Assembly (NCBI GenBank): GCA_025359205.1
Contig: JANYHD010000019.1
Coordinates: 248,001-312,000 of the forward strand
DNA from: Gammaproteobacteria bacterium
Lineage (GTDB): Bacteria; Pseudomonadota; Gammaproteobacteria; Steroidobacterales; Steroidobacteraceae
Reading direction: 5' to 3'
Length of the DNA: 64,000 nucleotides
Below are positions 8,350 to 17,189 of this stretch, one piece after another; position 1 is the first letter of the stretch, and every line of letters starts with the position of its first letter. Position numbers and translations under genes: made by a program. The notes under the pieces were generated by a model. The model did not search any database, was not told the origin of the DNA, and saw nothing but the letters and a program-made list of their open reading frames with translations.

Positions 8350-9075
8350 ATGACGACACCAATCAACAAGCGCATCACGAAGTACCGCGTCCGCAAGCCC
8401 GAGGAAGGCGCGGCCACGGCCGCTGAAAGGGCCGCGGCCGAAACGAACATGAGCACGCACCGCGACGGGCACCGATCCAAGGTGGTGCAGCTGCACGAGA
8501 AGATCGAGCGGCCGGAAATGCTCATCGGCTCGACCTACAAGATCAAGACGCCGGTCACCGACCACGCGATGTACGTCACCATCAACGACATCCTGCTCAA
8601 CGAGGACACCGACCACGAGCGGCGCCAGCCCTTCGAGATCTTCATCAATTCGAAGAACCTCGATCACTTCCAGTGGATTGTGGCGCTCACACGCATCATC
8701 TCGGCGGTGTTCCGCAAGGGCGGTGACGTCACCTTCATGGTCGACGAGCTCAAGGCGGTGTTCGATCCGCGCGGCGGCTACTGGCAGCCTGGCGGCAAGT
8801 TCATGCCCTCGATCATCGCCGAGCTCGGCTACGTGATCGAACGGCACTTGCAGTCGATCGGCCTGCTGCCCAAGCCCGAGATGGACGCGAACCAGAAGAA
8901 ATTCCTCGACGGCAAGCGCGCCGAGTACGAGGCGCGCAAGAAACAGCAGGATGCTTTCGCCAAGTCGCATTTTCCGGAAGGTGCGCAGCTGTGCGTCAAG
9001 TGCAGCACGGCCGCAGTGGTCATGATGGATGGCTGCCAGACCTGCCTGAACTGCGGTGATTCGAAATGCGGCTGA
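8350..9075 (+). CDS. nrdJb: class II ribonucleotide reductase accessory/C-terminal part NrdJb
   Basis: The 241-residue protein carries a TSCPD-like region (FEIFINSKNLDHFQW ... RIISAVFRKGGD) and ends in a cysteine-rich ribbon: C215-x2-C218, C229-x2-C232 and C235-x4-C240. In single-chain NrdJ this part closes the polypeptide and relays reducing equivalents to the active-site cysteine pair. It follows nrdJa after two bases, so translation is probably coupled and the two chains should work as one enzyme. A complete, in-frame second gene rather than a frameshift fragment is supported by its own ATG and its clean N-terminus. Confidence 0.92.
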   Translation: MTTPINKRITKYRVRKPEEGAATAAERAAAETNMSTHRDGHRSKVVQLHEKIERPEMLIGSTYKIKTPVTDHAMYVTINDILLNEDTDHERRQPFEIFINSKNLDHFQWIVALTRIISAVFRKGGDVTFMVDELKAVFDPRGGYWQPGGKFMPSIIAELGYVIERHLQSIGLLPKPEMDANQKKFLDGKRAEYEARKKQQDAFAKSHFPEGAQLCVKCSTAAVVMMDGCQTCLNCGDSKCG

Positions 9076-9218
9076 TCAGCTACGCTCAACCAACCAGCTG
9101 ATCGTGCGGCGCCCGCTGGCGCCGCGCTTGACGGGAGGCGCGCCCATGCCGCTTCCCGTTTTTTTTCCGCTCTCTTAAGCAAAATTGTGCTGCCGGGCCG
9201 GTGCCGGCCGCGCGGCTC

Positions 9219-9227
9219 TGTGATAAT
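9219..9227 (+). promoter_or_regulatory. extended -10 promoter of mltD
   Basis: TGTGATAAT fits an extended -10 element (TG-N-GATAAT) whose last T is nine bases before the mltD ATG. Transcription would begin within a few bases of the start codon, giving a leaderless or near-leaderless mRNA. No good -35 is visible at 17 bases, which an extended -10 tolerates. Confidence 0.5.
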
Positions 9228-9236
9228 CGCCGGCCG

Positions 9237-11360
9237 ATGAAACCCTGGTTGACCTGCCTGCTGCTGTTCCTGCCTGCCCTGGCCCCGGCCGCGAGCCCAG
9301 GGCTAACCGAGCCGCCTGAACTGGAGCCCGACATCCGTTTCTGGATGCGGGTGTACTCCGAGATCTCGACCAACGAGGGCTTCATCCACGACCAGCGCGA
9401 CCTGTCGGTCGTGTACCTGACACTGCACTTCGATCCCGCGCAGCCGCCGCGCGAGCGCGAGCGGCTGGTCACGGCGGCGCGCGAACACTACCAGGCGATC
9501 CTCCGCCGGCTTGCCAGCGGCGCCGGACCGCAGGATGACGACGAGCAGCGCGTCAGCGGCCTGTGGGCCGGTGCCTCAGGCACGCGACTGGCGCAGGCCG
9601 CCGATGACGTGCGCTTCCAGCTCGGACAGTCCGATCGCTTCCGCGCCGGACTGCAGCGCGCCGGCGCCTGGGAATCACACATCGCGCAGACGCTGGCGCA
9701 GCAGGGCCTGCCGCCGGAGATCGCGGCGCTTCCGCACGTCGAATCCTCGTTCCAGCCGACCGCGCTGTCGAAAGCCGGCGCCGCGGGACTGTGGCAGTTC
9801 ATCCGTTCGACCGGCCGGCGTTACCTGCGCATCGACCGCGCGGTGGACGAGCGCCTCGACCCGTACCGCTCGACCGAGGCCGCGGCCCAGCTGCTGTCCT
9901 ACAATTACCGCCTGCTCGGCACCTGGCCGCTGGCGATCACCGCCTACAACCACGGCGCCGAGGGCATGCGGCGCGCGCGCGACCAGGTGGGGAGCGACGA
10001 CATCGTGCAGATCGTGCGTCACTACCACAGCCCCAGCTTCGGCTTCGCCTCGCGCAACTACTACGCCTCGTTCCTGGCCGCGTTGCGGCTCGATCGCGAC
10101 CCGGAACGCTACTTCGGCGCGTTGCTTCGCGAAAGCGCTGCCGCCTCGCAGGACGTCGCGCTCGAAGCTCCGGTCCGCGCTGACGTATTGGCCGTGGTGT
10201 TCAAGCTCAGCCGTGATTCGCTGCGCGCACTCAACCCGGCCCTGCGTGCGACGGTGTGGAACCTGCAGCAGCCCGTGCCGCGCGGCTACCGCCTGCGGTT
10301 GCCGGCGGGCATCGAGACCTGGAGCGGCAAAGCGCTCGCCGCGCGACTGGCCGGGGCAGGCGCCAGCGGCACGGCGCTGGTGGCCGTCGCGAACAAGCCC
10401 GGCGTGAGCCGCGCAGCAACTGGCAAAGCGAGCAGCACGATGAGCGCCAAGGCGACCGGCAAAGCAGCCGGGGGCGTTGCCACCGCGGCCAGCCCCGCTG
10501 TGCTGGCCGCGAACCGCACCGCGCCGGGCAAGGCCGCGCCGCCACTGGCGGGCGGGCCGCGCACGCGCGCGGTACAAAGCAGTGCCGAGCTCGCGGCCGC
10601 CGCCGCCGCATACAACGCCAGCTACATCGTGCGCGAAGGCGACACGCTGGCGACCATCGCGGTGCAGACCGGCGTCGAACCCGAGTCGCTGATGCGCAGC
10701 AACGGGCTGCGCGACAGCGATCACATCTACGAGGGCCAGGTGCTCACGCTCGCGACCGGCAATGAACACGCCGCGGCCGATGCGCTGCTGGCGGCGCAGG
10801 CGCTCGAAGACGAGCGCGCGGACGAGGCGCTCGCCGAGCTCGCGCGCGCGCACGCCGAGCCGATTCTGAGCGCGGCGCAGGCCCAGGCAGAGGGGCCGGC
10901 ATTGCTGGCCGACAGCGCCGCCCCGGCCAGCGCCGATCCGATCGACTATGGAGTGCAGGAGGACGGCACCATCGTGGTCGTGGCCGCCGAGACCATCGGC
11001 CACTACGCCGACTGGCTGGGCGTCCCGGCCTCGAGCCTGCGCGCCCTCAATGGCATGCACGGGCGCAGCAACGTGCGCATCGGGCGCCGCTTCATGCTGA
11101 GCTTTGCGCGGGTCGCGCGCACGCAGTTCGAGCAGCGCCGGCGCGAATACCACCAGCGCCTGCAGACCGAGTATTTCGCTGCGCACCGCATCACCGGGAG
11201 CGTTACTTACGTGGCGCGGCGCGGCGATTCGCTGTGGAGCGTGACGCAGCGCGGCTCGCTGCCCGTGTGGCTGCTGCAGCAGTACAATCCGGACGTCGAT
11301 TTCGACGACCTGCGCCCCGGCACGCAGATCGTGCTGCCCCGCGTCGAGGACGTATCTTAA
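9237..11360 (+). CDS. mltD: membrane-bound lytic murein transglycosylase D-like protein with three LysM repeats
   Basis: The predicted exported protein (707 residues) cleaves peptidoglycan glycan strands to anhydromuropeptides. A signal peptide (MKPWLTCLLLFLPALAPAAS) is followed by the SLT domain, with catalytic glutamate E169 in PHVESSFQP, then SKAGAAGLWQF and AITAYNHG. After an Ala/Lys-rich linker come LysM-type repeats starting near Y463, Y571 and Y658; the middle one (YGVQEDGTIVVVAAET) is divergent. ATG 9237 starts exactly at the signal peptide; the longer reading from 9201 adds 12 unrelated residues. No lipobox is seen, unlike E. coli MltD. The recycling amidase gene ampD lies elsewhere in the window. 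Confidence 0.9.
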   Translation: MKPWLTCLLLFLPALAPAASPGLTEPPELEPDIRFWMRVYSEISTNEGFIHDQRDLSVVYLTLHFDPAQPPRERERLVTAAREHYQAILRRLASGAGPQDDDEQRVSGLWAGASGTRLAQAADDVRFQLGQSDRFRAGLQRAGAWESHIAQTLAQQGLPPEIAALPHVESSFQPTALSKAGAAGLWQFIRSTGRRYLRIDRAVDERLDPYRSTEAAAQLLSYNYRLLGTWPLAITAYNHGAEGMRRARDQVGSDDIVQIVRHYHSPSFGFASRNYYASFLAALRLDRDPERYFGALLRESAAASQDVALEAPVRADVLAVVFKLSRDSLRALNPALRATVWNLQQPVPRGYRLRLPAGIETWSGKALAARLAGAGASGTALVAVANKPGVSRAATGKASSTMSAKATGKAAGGVATAASPAVLAANRTAPGKAAPPLAGGPRTRAVQSSAELAAAAAAYNASYIVREGDTLATIAVQTGVEPESLMRSNGLRDSDHIYEGQVLTLATGNEHAAADALLAAQALEDERADEALAELARAHAEPILSAAQAQAEGPALLADSAAPASADPIDYGVQEDGTIVVVAAETIGHYADWLGVPASSLRALNGMHGRSNVRIGRRFMLSFARVARTQFEQRRREYHQRLQTEYFAAHRITGSVTYVARRGDSLWSVTQRGSLPVWLLQQYNPDVDFDDLRPGTQIVLPRVEDVS

Positions 11361-11403
11361 AGTCTGTGACCCCTGCACGGTCGCGATACGGGCAGCTGAT
11401 CCC

Positions 11404-11409
11404 TATAAT
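11404..11409 (+). promoter_or_regulatory. consensus -10 box directly upstream of the L,D-transpeptidase gene
   Basis: A perfect TATAAT ends eight bases before the ATG at 11417. Transcription would start at or next to the start codon, so the message may be leaderless. No clear -35 or ribosome site accompanies it. Confidence 0.5.
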
Positions 11410-11416
11410 TGCGGCC

Positions 11417-11980
11417 ATGCTGCGCCGTTCCTGCATTGCCGCCGCGTTCTGTGCCGCCAGCCTGGCCGTGGCGGGCCCGGGCCCGGGCCCGGGCAACAAC
11501 ATCATCGCGCCTGCGGCCGATGGCGGCACGCGCAGCTATGAGCCTGCCGAGTTGCCCTCGGCCGATCGCGCGGTGGTGCGCAAAGCCGAGCGGCGGCTGT
11601 ACCTGATGAACGGCGAGCGTATTGTGCGCAGCTACCGCATCGCGCTCGGGCTGGTACCCGAGGGCAACAAGGAGCGCGCCGGCGATTTCCGCACGCCCGA
11701 GGGCGTGTACCAGCTGACGCGCCGCAATGCGCACAGCGACTACTTCCTGTCGATCCAGGTCTCCTACCCGAATACCGCGGACCTGCAGCGCGCACGCCGA
11801 AATCGCTGGCAGGCGGGCGGCTCAATCATGGTGCACGGTTGGCCGAACAGCCTGCGCCATCCGCCCGACTACTACGCGACCGCCGACTGGACCGACGGCT
11901 GCATCGCGATGTCGAATGCCGACATGGTCGAGTTCTGGCTGCTGAGCCACGACAATATGCCGATCGAGATCATGCCCTGA
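11417..11980 (+). CDS. L,D-transpeptidase (YkuD family), exported
   Basis: The 187-residue product has a signal peptide (MLRRSCIAAAFCAASLAVA) and a YkuD catalytic domain: VRKAERRLYLM..GERI at the start, GDFRTPEGVYQL in the middle, and the catalytic stretch SIMVHGWPN ... DWTDGCIAMSNADM, with the histidine and the nucleophilic cysteine in the expected places. Such enzymes make 3-3 cross-links in peptidoglycan or attach proteins to it; the acceptor here is unknown. ATG 11417 is chosen because the signal peptide starts there. A GGGCCC repeat in the signal-peptide boundary encodes GPGPGPG. Confidence 0.9.
   Translation: MLRRSCIAAAFCAASLAVAGPGPGPGNNIIAPAADGGTRSYEPAELPSADRAVVRKAERRLYLMNGERIVRSYRIALGLVPEGNKERAGDFRTPEGVYQLTRRNAHSDYFLSIQVSYPNTADLQRARRNRWQAGGSIMVHGWPNSLRHPPDYYATADWTDGCIAMSNADMVEFWLLSHDNMPIEIMP
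11473..11493. repeat. tandem GGGCCC hexamer tract inside the L,D-transpeptidase gene
   Basis: Three and a half copies of the self-complementary hexamer GGGCCC lie just after the predicted signal peptide and encode alternating Gly-Pro. Copy-number change would stay in frame, altering the spacer length of the mature N-terminus. Confidence 0.75.
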
Positions 11981-12037
11981 GCGGGCACGCGCTCTAGCGG
12001 CAACCTGCGCGCCAGCCAGCCACGATTCCACTACGCC

Positions 12038-13423
12038 ATGGAAACCAGTGTCGTCATTCCCGACGCCGTCGACGCCCGCGTCGGCCCGCGCGGGAGCCTC
12101 GAGAACCTCTCGCAGGCCGAGATCGCGAAGCTCCTCGACACCAGCGCCCAGGGCCTCTATCCGCTGTTCCGCAGCTGCGCGCTGGCGGTGCTGAACGCCG
12201 GCAGCGAGAGCGACAACGCCCACGAAATCTTCGAGCACTACAGTGCCTTCACGGTGCAGATCGTGCGCCACGCCTGGGGCATCAAGCTGCAGATCGCCAA
12301 CGCGCCGGCCGCGGCCTTCGTCGACGGCGAGATGATCCGCGGCATCAAGGAGCACCTGTTCGCGGTGCTGCGCGACGTGATCTACACCGCCAACGAAATC
12401 GTCGGCAGCGGGCGCCTCGACCGGGGCAATCCGGCTTCGATCACCAACGCGGTGTTCCACATCCTGCGCAACGCGCGCGTGCTGGATTTCAAGGCCCGTC
12501 CGAACCTGGTGGTCTGCTGGGGCGGCCACTCGATCGGCGAGGGCGAATACCAGTACACCAAGAAGGTCGGCTACGAACTCGGCCTGCGCGCGCTCGACGT
12601 ATGCACGGGCTGCGGGCCCGGCGCCATGAAGGGGCCGATGAAGGGCGCGGCTATCGCGCACGCCAAGCAGCGCATCGCCACCGGCCGTTACCTCGGCGTG
12701 ACCGAGCCCGGCATCATCGCCGCCGAGCCGCCCAACGCCATCGTCAACCAGCTGGTGATCATGCCGGACATTGAGATGCGCCTCGAGGCCTTCCTGCGCC
12801 TGGCGCACGGCATCGTAGTGTTCCCAGGCGGCGTCGGCACGGCCGAGGAGATCCTCTACCTGCTGGGCGTGCTGCTCGAGCCGGCGAATGCGGACCTGCC
12901 GCTGCCGGTAGTGCTGACCGGGCCGCGCGAGAGCGCCGCCTGGTTCGAGCAGCTATCGGCCTTCATCGAAGGAACGCTGGGCGCGGCGGCGCTCGCGCGC
13001 CTCACTTTCATCATGGACGATCCGCCGGCGGTGGCGCGCCACATGGTCCGGAGCTTCGAGGCGGTGCGCGAATATCGGCGCACGCGTAATGATTCCTACA
13101 ACTTCAACTGGCTGCTCGCCGTGCCGCCCGGGCTCCAGCAACCCTTCGAGCCCAGCCATGCGGCCATGCGCGCACTCGACCTGCGCCGCGGGCGGCCCGC
13201 GCACGAGCTGGCGGCGGACCTGCGGCGCGCCTTTTCCGGCATCGTCGCCGGCAACGTCAAGCAGCAGGGCGTGGAGGCGATCGCGCGCCACGGCCCCTAC
13301 GAGCTCGCAGGCGACGCGGCGGTAATGGGGCAGTTGGACCGGCTGCTCGCGGCCTTCGTGCAGCAGCAGCGCATGAAGCTGCCTGGCAGCCGCTACCGGC
13401 CCTGTTATCGCCTGGCGGGCTAA
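12038..13423 (+). CDS. ppnN: nucleotide 5'-monophosphate nucleosidase PpnN (YgdH/LOG family)
   Basis: PpnN hydrolyses purine and pyrimidine nucleoside monophosphates to base and ribose 5-phosphate; in E. coli it is stimulated by (p)ppGpp. The 461-residue length matches E. coli (454). Visible blocks are the N-terminal helical domain (LSQAEIAKLLDTSAQGLYPL), the Rossmann region VVCWGGHSIGEGEYQYTKK, CTGCGPGAMKGPMKGA, and the LOG signature FPGGVGTAEEILYL containing the P-G-G-x-G-T-x-x-E motif. The C-terminal domain ending in YRPCYRLAG is also family-typical. It stands alone between the transpeptidase and a small unknown gene. Confidence 0.93.
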   Translation: METSVVIPDAVDARVGPRGSLENLSQAEIAKLLDTSAQGLYPLFRSCALAVLNAGSESDNAHEIFEHYSAFTVQIVRHAWGIKLQIANAPAAAFVDGEMIRGIKEHLFAVLRDVIYTANEIVGSGRLDRGNPASITNAVFHILRNARVLDFKARPNLVVCWGGHSIGEGEYQYTKKVGYELGLRALDVCTGCGPGAMKGPMKGAAIAHAKQRIATGRYLGVTEPGIIAAEPPNAIVNQLVIMPDIEMRLEAFLRLAHGIVVFPGGVGTAEEILYLLGVLLEPANADLPLPVVLTGPRESAAWFEQLSAFIEGTLGAAALARLTFIMDDPPAVARHMVRSFEAVREYRRTRNDSYNFNWLLAVPPGLQQPFEPSHAAMRALDLRRGRPAHELAADLRRAFSGIVAGNVKQQGVEAIARHGPYELAGDAAVMGQLDRLLAAFVQQQRMKLPGSRYRPCYRLAG

Positions 13424-13540
13424 GCGCGGACCGCTGCATTGCGGGCCACTACACGAGTGAAGCACGCGCGGTTGTGACCCAGTTCCTCACCGGACGCGCG
13501 GCGTAGTCGTACCCTGCGGGCAGACTACAGGTGAGCGCAC

Positions 13541-13765
13541 ATGAGCAAACCCGATTCGCCCTCGCGTCCGGACGGTGGCAAGAACGCCGCTGACGGTGCG
13601 GCCGCTGCCGAAGGCGGCGCTGAAGCCTACGCGCGCTGGCTGCAGCATATGCAGCGCACCCGCGGCCGCCACGCCGCCATCACCCGCAACCTCTACACCT
13701 GGTCCAACTACAAAAGCTGGGCGGACAAGGTTCGCACCTCCTGGGACCCCGACTCAGGCAAATAA
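13541..13765 (+). CDS. small protein of unknown function
   Basis: I do not recognise this 74-residue protein. It starts with a Ser/Pro/Asp/Gly/Ala-rich, probably disordered segment (residues 1-27), followed by a tryptophan-rich second half containing ARWLQHMQRTRG, ITRNLYTWSNYKSWADKV and WDPD. The ATG at 13541 has GGTGAG seven bases upstream. Codon use resembles its neighbours. Its 3' end overlaps the end of the convergent parA-like gene by 12 bases. The ordered second half suggests a real gene; no function can be assigned. Confidence 0.6.
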   Translation: MSKPDSPSRPDGGKNAADGAAAAEGGAEAYARWLQHMQRTRGRHAAITRNLYTWSNYKSWADKVRTSWDPDSGK

Positions 13766-14476
13766 CGCCGGGCCGGCCAGCGCTGGCTGGCCACCGCCAG
13801 TTCCCGCCGCCGCCACCGCCGCGCGCCCCGAGGGCTCATCGAGCCAAGCCAGCAGCGGCGCCCACGATTCCAGATCCTCGCTCACCTGGTAGTGCTTCAT
13901 TTCATGGAGCCCCAGGCCCAGCTCGGCCCCGCGCACAAAGTTCTGCGAATCGCGAATCGTGGCGATGATCGGGATGTCGAGCGTGCCAAGGAACCGCGTC
14001 AGTGACTGGTACATGCGCGTATTGCGCCGCACCCGGTTGGCGATAATCGCCAGGCGGTTATCGACGCGCTTCACCTTGGCGACCAGCAGTAAACTGGTGA
14101 TGCAGCGCGCGCACGCGTGGATGTCGATGTCGGAGGGCAGCACCGGCACCAGAATCTTGTCGGCGTTTGCGGTCAGCTCGGGCATCTCGGTGGCGTCGAC
14201 CGCGGCCGGCGTGTCGATGATCACGCGCCCGGTGCCCTCCGGCACCCGCAGCTGGAACGCGCGCGTCACGCGATTGTCCTTCTCGTAGGCGTTGATCAGG
14301 TGGATGGGCGCCTGGCTGGCCTGGCGCTTGCGCACCCAGCGGGCGGCCGAGGCCTGCGGGTCGAAGTCCATCAGCGTCGGCCGCTCACCGCGCTGCGCGT
14401 AGTAGCTCGCCAGATTGATGGCGATCGTCGTCTTGCCTGACCCACCCTTGGGGTTTAGGACGACGATCCGCTGCAT
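13754..14476 (-). CDS. orphan ParA-family ATPase
   Basis: The 240-residue protein is a ParA/MinD-type P-loop ATPase. The deviant Walker A lies at residues 9-17 (PKGGSGKTT, signature lysine K10), the Walker A' region is LMDFDPQAS, and the switch region is VIIDTPAAVDA. Such proteins position DNA or protein cargo on the nucleoid. No parB or parS-like neighbour is visible, so the cargo is unknown and it is probably not the chromosomal segregation ParA. ATG 14476 is preferred over 14482 because GAGG lies eight bases upstream. The convergent small gene at 13541 is the only close neighbour. Confidence 0.85.
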   Translation of the reverse strand: MQRIVVLNPKGGSGKTTIAINLASYYAQRGERPTLMDFDPQASAARWVRKRQASQAPIHLINAYEKDNRVTRAFQLRVPEGTGRVIIDTPAAVDATEMPELTANADKILVPVLPSDIDIHACARCITSLLLVAKVKRVDNRLAIIANRVRRNTRMYQSLTRFLGTLDIPIIATIRDSQNFVRGAELGLGLHEMKHYQVSEDLESWAPLLAWLDEPSGRAAVAAAGTGGGQPALAGPALFA

Positions 14477-14652
14477 GGTCATAACCTCGGGGTGCGCTGG
14501 CCGCTTTATGTCTGAAGGCGCGAGCGTACGCAGCGCCGCGTGGCGCTGCAAGCGCTCGCGCGCGCATTTGCCGCGCCGGCCTGTGAGGCGCAACACGCTC
14601 GCGCGTGCGAGGGCCTTCTAACATCTTGCCACACGCACGAGAGAGAGATTGC

Positions 14653-14730
14653 TTGGAAGTATTCCTGCTGCTCTGGGACGAGATGGACGACTGGCTGGGC
14701 GCCGCCCGCCACCTGATTCGAAACCTATAG
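14653..14730 (+). CDS. candidate 25-residue microprotein
   Basis: A TTG-initiated reading frame encodes EVFLLLWDEMDDWLG followed by AARHLIRNL and stops at TAG. A GAGAGAGA ribosome-like site lies a few bases upstream. The peptide is strongly patterned (hydrophobic, then acidic with two tryptophans, then basic), which is unlike random GC-rich translation. It sits 38 bases upstream of the htpG heat-shock promoter. Function unknown; it could also be the start of a decayed longer gene. Confidence 0.4.
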   Translation: MEVFLLLWDEMDDWLGAARHLIRNL

Positions 14731-14767
14731 GAATACTCCCCACCCTGGCCGCAGGTCGCGGCCAAGG

Positions 14768-14796
14768 CTTGATTTAGCGGAGTGCGAGCCCCATAA
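14768..14796 (+). promoter_or_regulatory. sigma-32 heat-shock promoter of htpG
   Basis: CTTGATT (14768-14774) and CCCCATAA (14789-14796) are separated by 14 bases, an excellent match to the sigma-32 consensus CTTGAAA-N(13-17)-CCCCATNT. The start of htpG is 45 bases downstream, giving a normal short leader. This predicts heat induction of htpG. Confidence 0.85.
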
Positions 14797-14841
14797 ACGC
14801 CCAGTTCCCGGTAACATTTCCGGAACAGAGGGCGAAATCCA

Positions 14842-16722
14842 ATGTCGACACCGCGCGAGACGCACGGCTTCCAGGCCGAAGTGCGCCAGCTCATGCAGCT
14901 GATGATCCACTCGTTGTACAGCCACCGCGAGATCTTCCTGCGCGAGCTGATCTCCAACGCCTCTGACGCCAACGATAAGTTGCGCTTCCTCGCGTTGAGC
15001 GACCCGGCGCTATACGCCGGGGAAGCCGAACTCGCCATATGGGTGGAATTCGACGCCACGGCGGGCACGATCACCATCCGCGACAACGGCGTCGGCCTGA
15101 ACCGCGAGGAAGCGATCACGCACCTGGGCACCATCGCCAAATCGGGCACCGCCGAGTTCTTCGGCCGCCTGAGCGGCGACCAGCAGCGTGACGCGCAGCT
15201 GATCGGCCAGTTCGGCGTGGGCTTCTATTCCGCCTTCATCGTTGCCGACCGCGTGGTGGTCGAGAGCCGCCGGGCCGGCCAGCCGGCGGGGGCGGGGATC
15301 CGCTGGGAATCGCGCGCCGACGGTGAATTCACCATCGAGGCGACAGAGCGCGTCCAGCGCGGCACCAGCGTGATCCTGCACCTCAAGGAAGACGCGCGCG
15401 AATACGCCGACGCCTGGCGGCTGCGGTCGCTGGTGCGGCGCTATTCCGACCATATCGCCTTCCCGGTGCGGATGGCGAAGGAGGGCGCGACGCTCGAATA
15501 CGAGCCCGTCAACCAGGCGCAGGCGCTGTGGGCGCGGCCGCGCAGTGAGGTCAGCGACGAGGAATACCGCGCCTTTTACCGGCACATCAGCCACGACGGC
15601 GCCGATCCGCTGCTGTGGGCGCACAACCGCGTCGAGGGCAAGCGCGAGTACACGAGCCTGCTGTACCTGCCCGCGCAGGCGCCCTTCGACCTGTGGCAGC
15701 GCGAGGCGGCGCGCGGGCTGAAGCTGTACGTGCGGCGCGTGTTCATCATGGATAACGCCGAGCAGTTCCTGCCGCTGTACCTGCGTTTCATCAAGGGTGT
15801 GGTGGATTCCAGCGACCTGCCGCTGAACGTCTCGCGCGAGTTGCTGCAGCGGGACGAGCAGGTGGAGGCGATGCGCAGCGCACTCACCCGCCGCGCGCTC
15901 GAGCTGCTGGCGAAGCTTGCCAGCGACGACGCGGCGAAGTACGCCGCCCTCTGGAAGGAATTCGGGCGGGTGCTCAAGGAAGGCCTGAGCGAGGACCCGG
16001 GCAACCGCGAGCGCATCCTGCCGCTGCTCCGTTACGCCAGCACCCACAATGCCGATGACGCCGAGAGCGTCAGCCTGGCTGACTATGTGGCGCGCATGAA
16101 GCCTGGGCAGGAACGCATCTATTACGTCATCGGCGAAAATCACTCCGCCGCTCGCGGCAGCCCGCACATCGAGCAGCTGCGGGGCAAGGGCGTTGAGGTG
16201 TTGCTGCTGGGTGACCGCGTCGACGAATGGGTGATGGGCCAGCTCGGTGAATTCTCGGGCAAGCGCTTCAAGGATGCGGCGCGCGGCGAGCTGGAGCTGG
16301 GCGCGCTGGCCGATGCGGCCGACCAGGAACGGGTCGATGCGGCGCTGAAGGAAAGCAAGGGATTGCTCAAGCGCTGCAAGGATGCACTCGGTGAACGGGT
16401 GCGCGAGGTGCGCCCGAGCACGCGCCTCGCCGATTCGCCGGCCTGCCTGGTGCGCGACGAGACCGGCCTGTCCGAGTCGATGCGCCGTGTGCTTGAGGCT
16501 CACGGTCAGGCGCCGCCCGCCGCGGCCGCCACGCTCGAACTCAACGTGGCGCACCCGCTGGTGCGCTATCTCGACGGGCTCCCCAAGGGCGAGGCCTTCG
16601 ACGAACTGGCGCAGCTGCTATACGATCAGGCGCGGCTGAACGACTCGGGGCAGCTCGACCAGCCGGCCGTGTTCACGCGCCGCCTCACCGGCCTGCTGGT
16701 AAGGCTGGCCGGGGCGCAGTGA
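14842..16722 (+). CDS. htpG: chaperone HtpG (Hsp90)
   Basis: A 626-residue bacterial Hsp90, an ATP-dependent dimeric cytosolic chaperone. GHKL ATPase motifs are intact: [16 protein letters not shown] (Mg-binding Asn), [25 protein letters not shown] and [16 protein letters not shown]. The middle domain has RRVFIMD and [11 protein letters not shown], and the C-terminal dimerisation domain is present. Length matches E. coli (624). The sigma-32 promoter upstream and msrB 50 bases downstream suggest a stress-response unit. Confidence 0.97.
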   Translation: MSTPRETHGFQAEVRQLMQLMIHSLYSHREIFLRELISNASDANDKLRFLALSDPALYAGEAELAIWVEFDATAGTITIRDNGVGLNREEAITHLGTIAKSGTAEFFGRLSGDQQRDAQLIGQFGVGFYSAFIVADRVVVESRRAGQPAGAGIRWESRADGEFTIEATERVQRGTSVILHLKEDAREYADAWRLRSLVRRYSDHIAFPVRMAKEGATLEYEPVNQAQALWARPRSEVSDEEYRAFYRHISHDGADPLLWAHNRVEGKREYTSLLYLPAQAPFDLWQREAARGLKLYVRRVFIMDNAEQFLPLYLRFIKGVVDSSDLPLNVSRELLQRDEQVEAMRSALTRRALELLAKLASDDAAKYAALWKEFGRVLKEGLSEDPGNRERILPLLRYASTHNADDAESVSLADYVARMKPGQERIYYVIGENHSAARGSPHIEQLRGKGVEVLLLGDRVDEWVMGQLGEFSGKRFKDAARGELELGALADAADQERVDAALKESKGLLKRCKDALGERVREVRPSTRLADSPACLVRDETGLSESMRRVLEAHGQAPPAAAATLELNVAHPLVRYLDGLPKGEAFDELAQLLYDQARLNDSGQLDQPAVFTRRLTGLLVRLAGAQ

Positions 16723-16772
16723 GCAGCGGGCCGGCGCTGAACCAGGCCAGTGACGATCGAGGAGGTAGCAGC

Positions 16773-17189
16773 ATGAGCACCGACAAATCCGCAGCTCCGC
16801 CCACCGATGCGGAGCTGCGCGAGCGGCTGACGCCGCTCCAGTACCAGGTGACCCGCGAGAAGGGCACCGAGCGCGCTTTCACCGGCGCTTACGCCCACCA
16901 CAAGGAGGCGGGCGTGTACCGCTGCGTCTGTTGCGGCACCGATCTGTTCAGCTCCACGACCAAGTACGACAGCGGTTCCGGGTGGCCGAGTTTCTGGCTG
17001 CCGCTGGCGGGCGAGAACGTGCGCACGCACGTCGACCGCTCGCACGGCATGATCCGCACGGAGGTCAGCTGCGCGCGCTGCGACGCGCACCTCGGCCACG
17101 TGTTCGAAGATGGTCCGCTTCCGGCCGGCCAGCGCTACTGCATCAATTCGGCCTCGCTCGCCTTCGAGCCGGATCCTCGCGAGCGGTGA
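16773..17189 (+). CDS. msrB: peptide methionine-R-sulfoxide reductase MsrB
   Basis: MsrB reduces the R-diastereomer of methionine sulfoxide in oxidised proteins. The 138-residue protein has the zinc motifs CVCCGTDLF and [12 protein letters not shown], the substrate motif SGSGWPSFW and the catalytic cysteine in [12 protein letters not shown] 16773 is chosen because a strong GAGGAGG ribosome site precedes it; an in-frame ATG at 16719 would add 18 residues overlapping the htpG end. It lies 50 bases after htpG and overlaps the next gene by four bases (GTGA). Confidence 0.95.
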   Translation: MSTDKSAAPPTDAELRERLTPLQYQVTREKGTERAFTGAYAHHKEAGVYRCVCCGTDLFSSTTKYDSGSGWPSFWLPLAGENVRTHVDRSHGMIRTEVSCARCDAHLGHVFEDGPLPAGQRYCINSASLAFEPDPRER

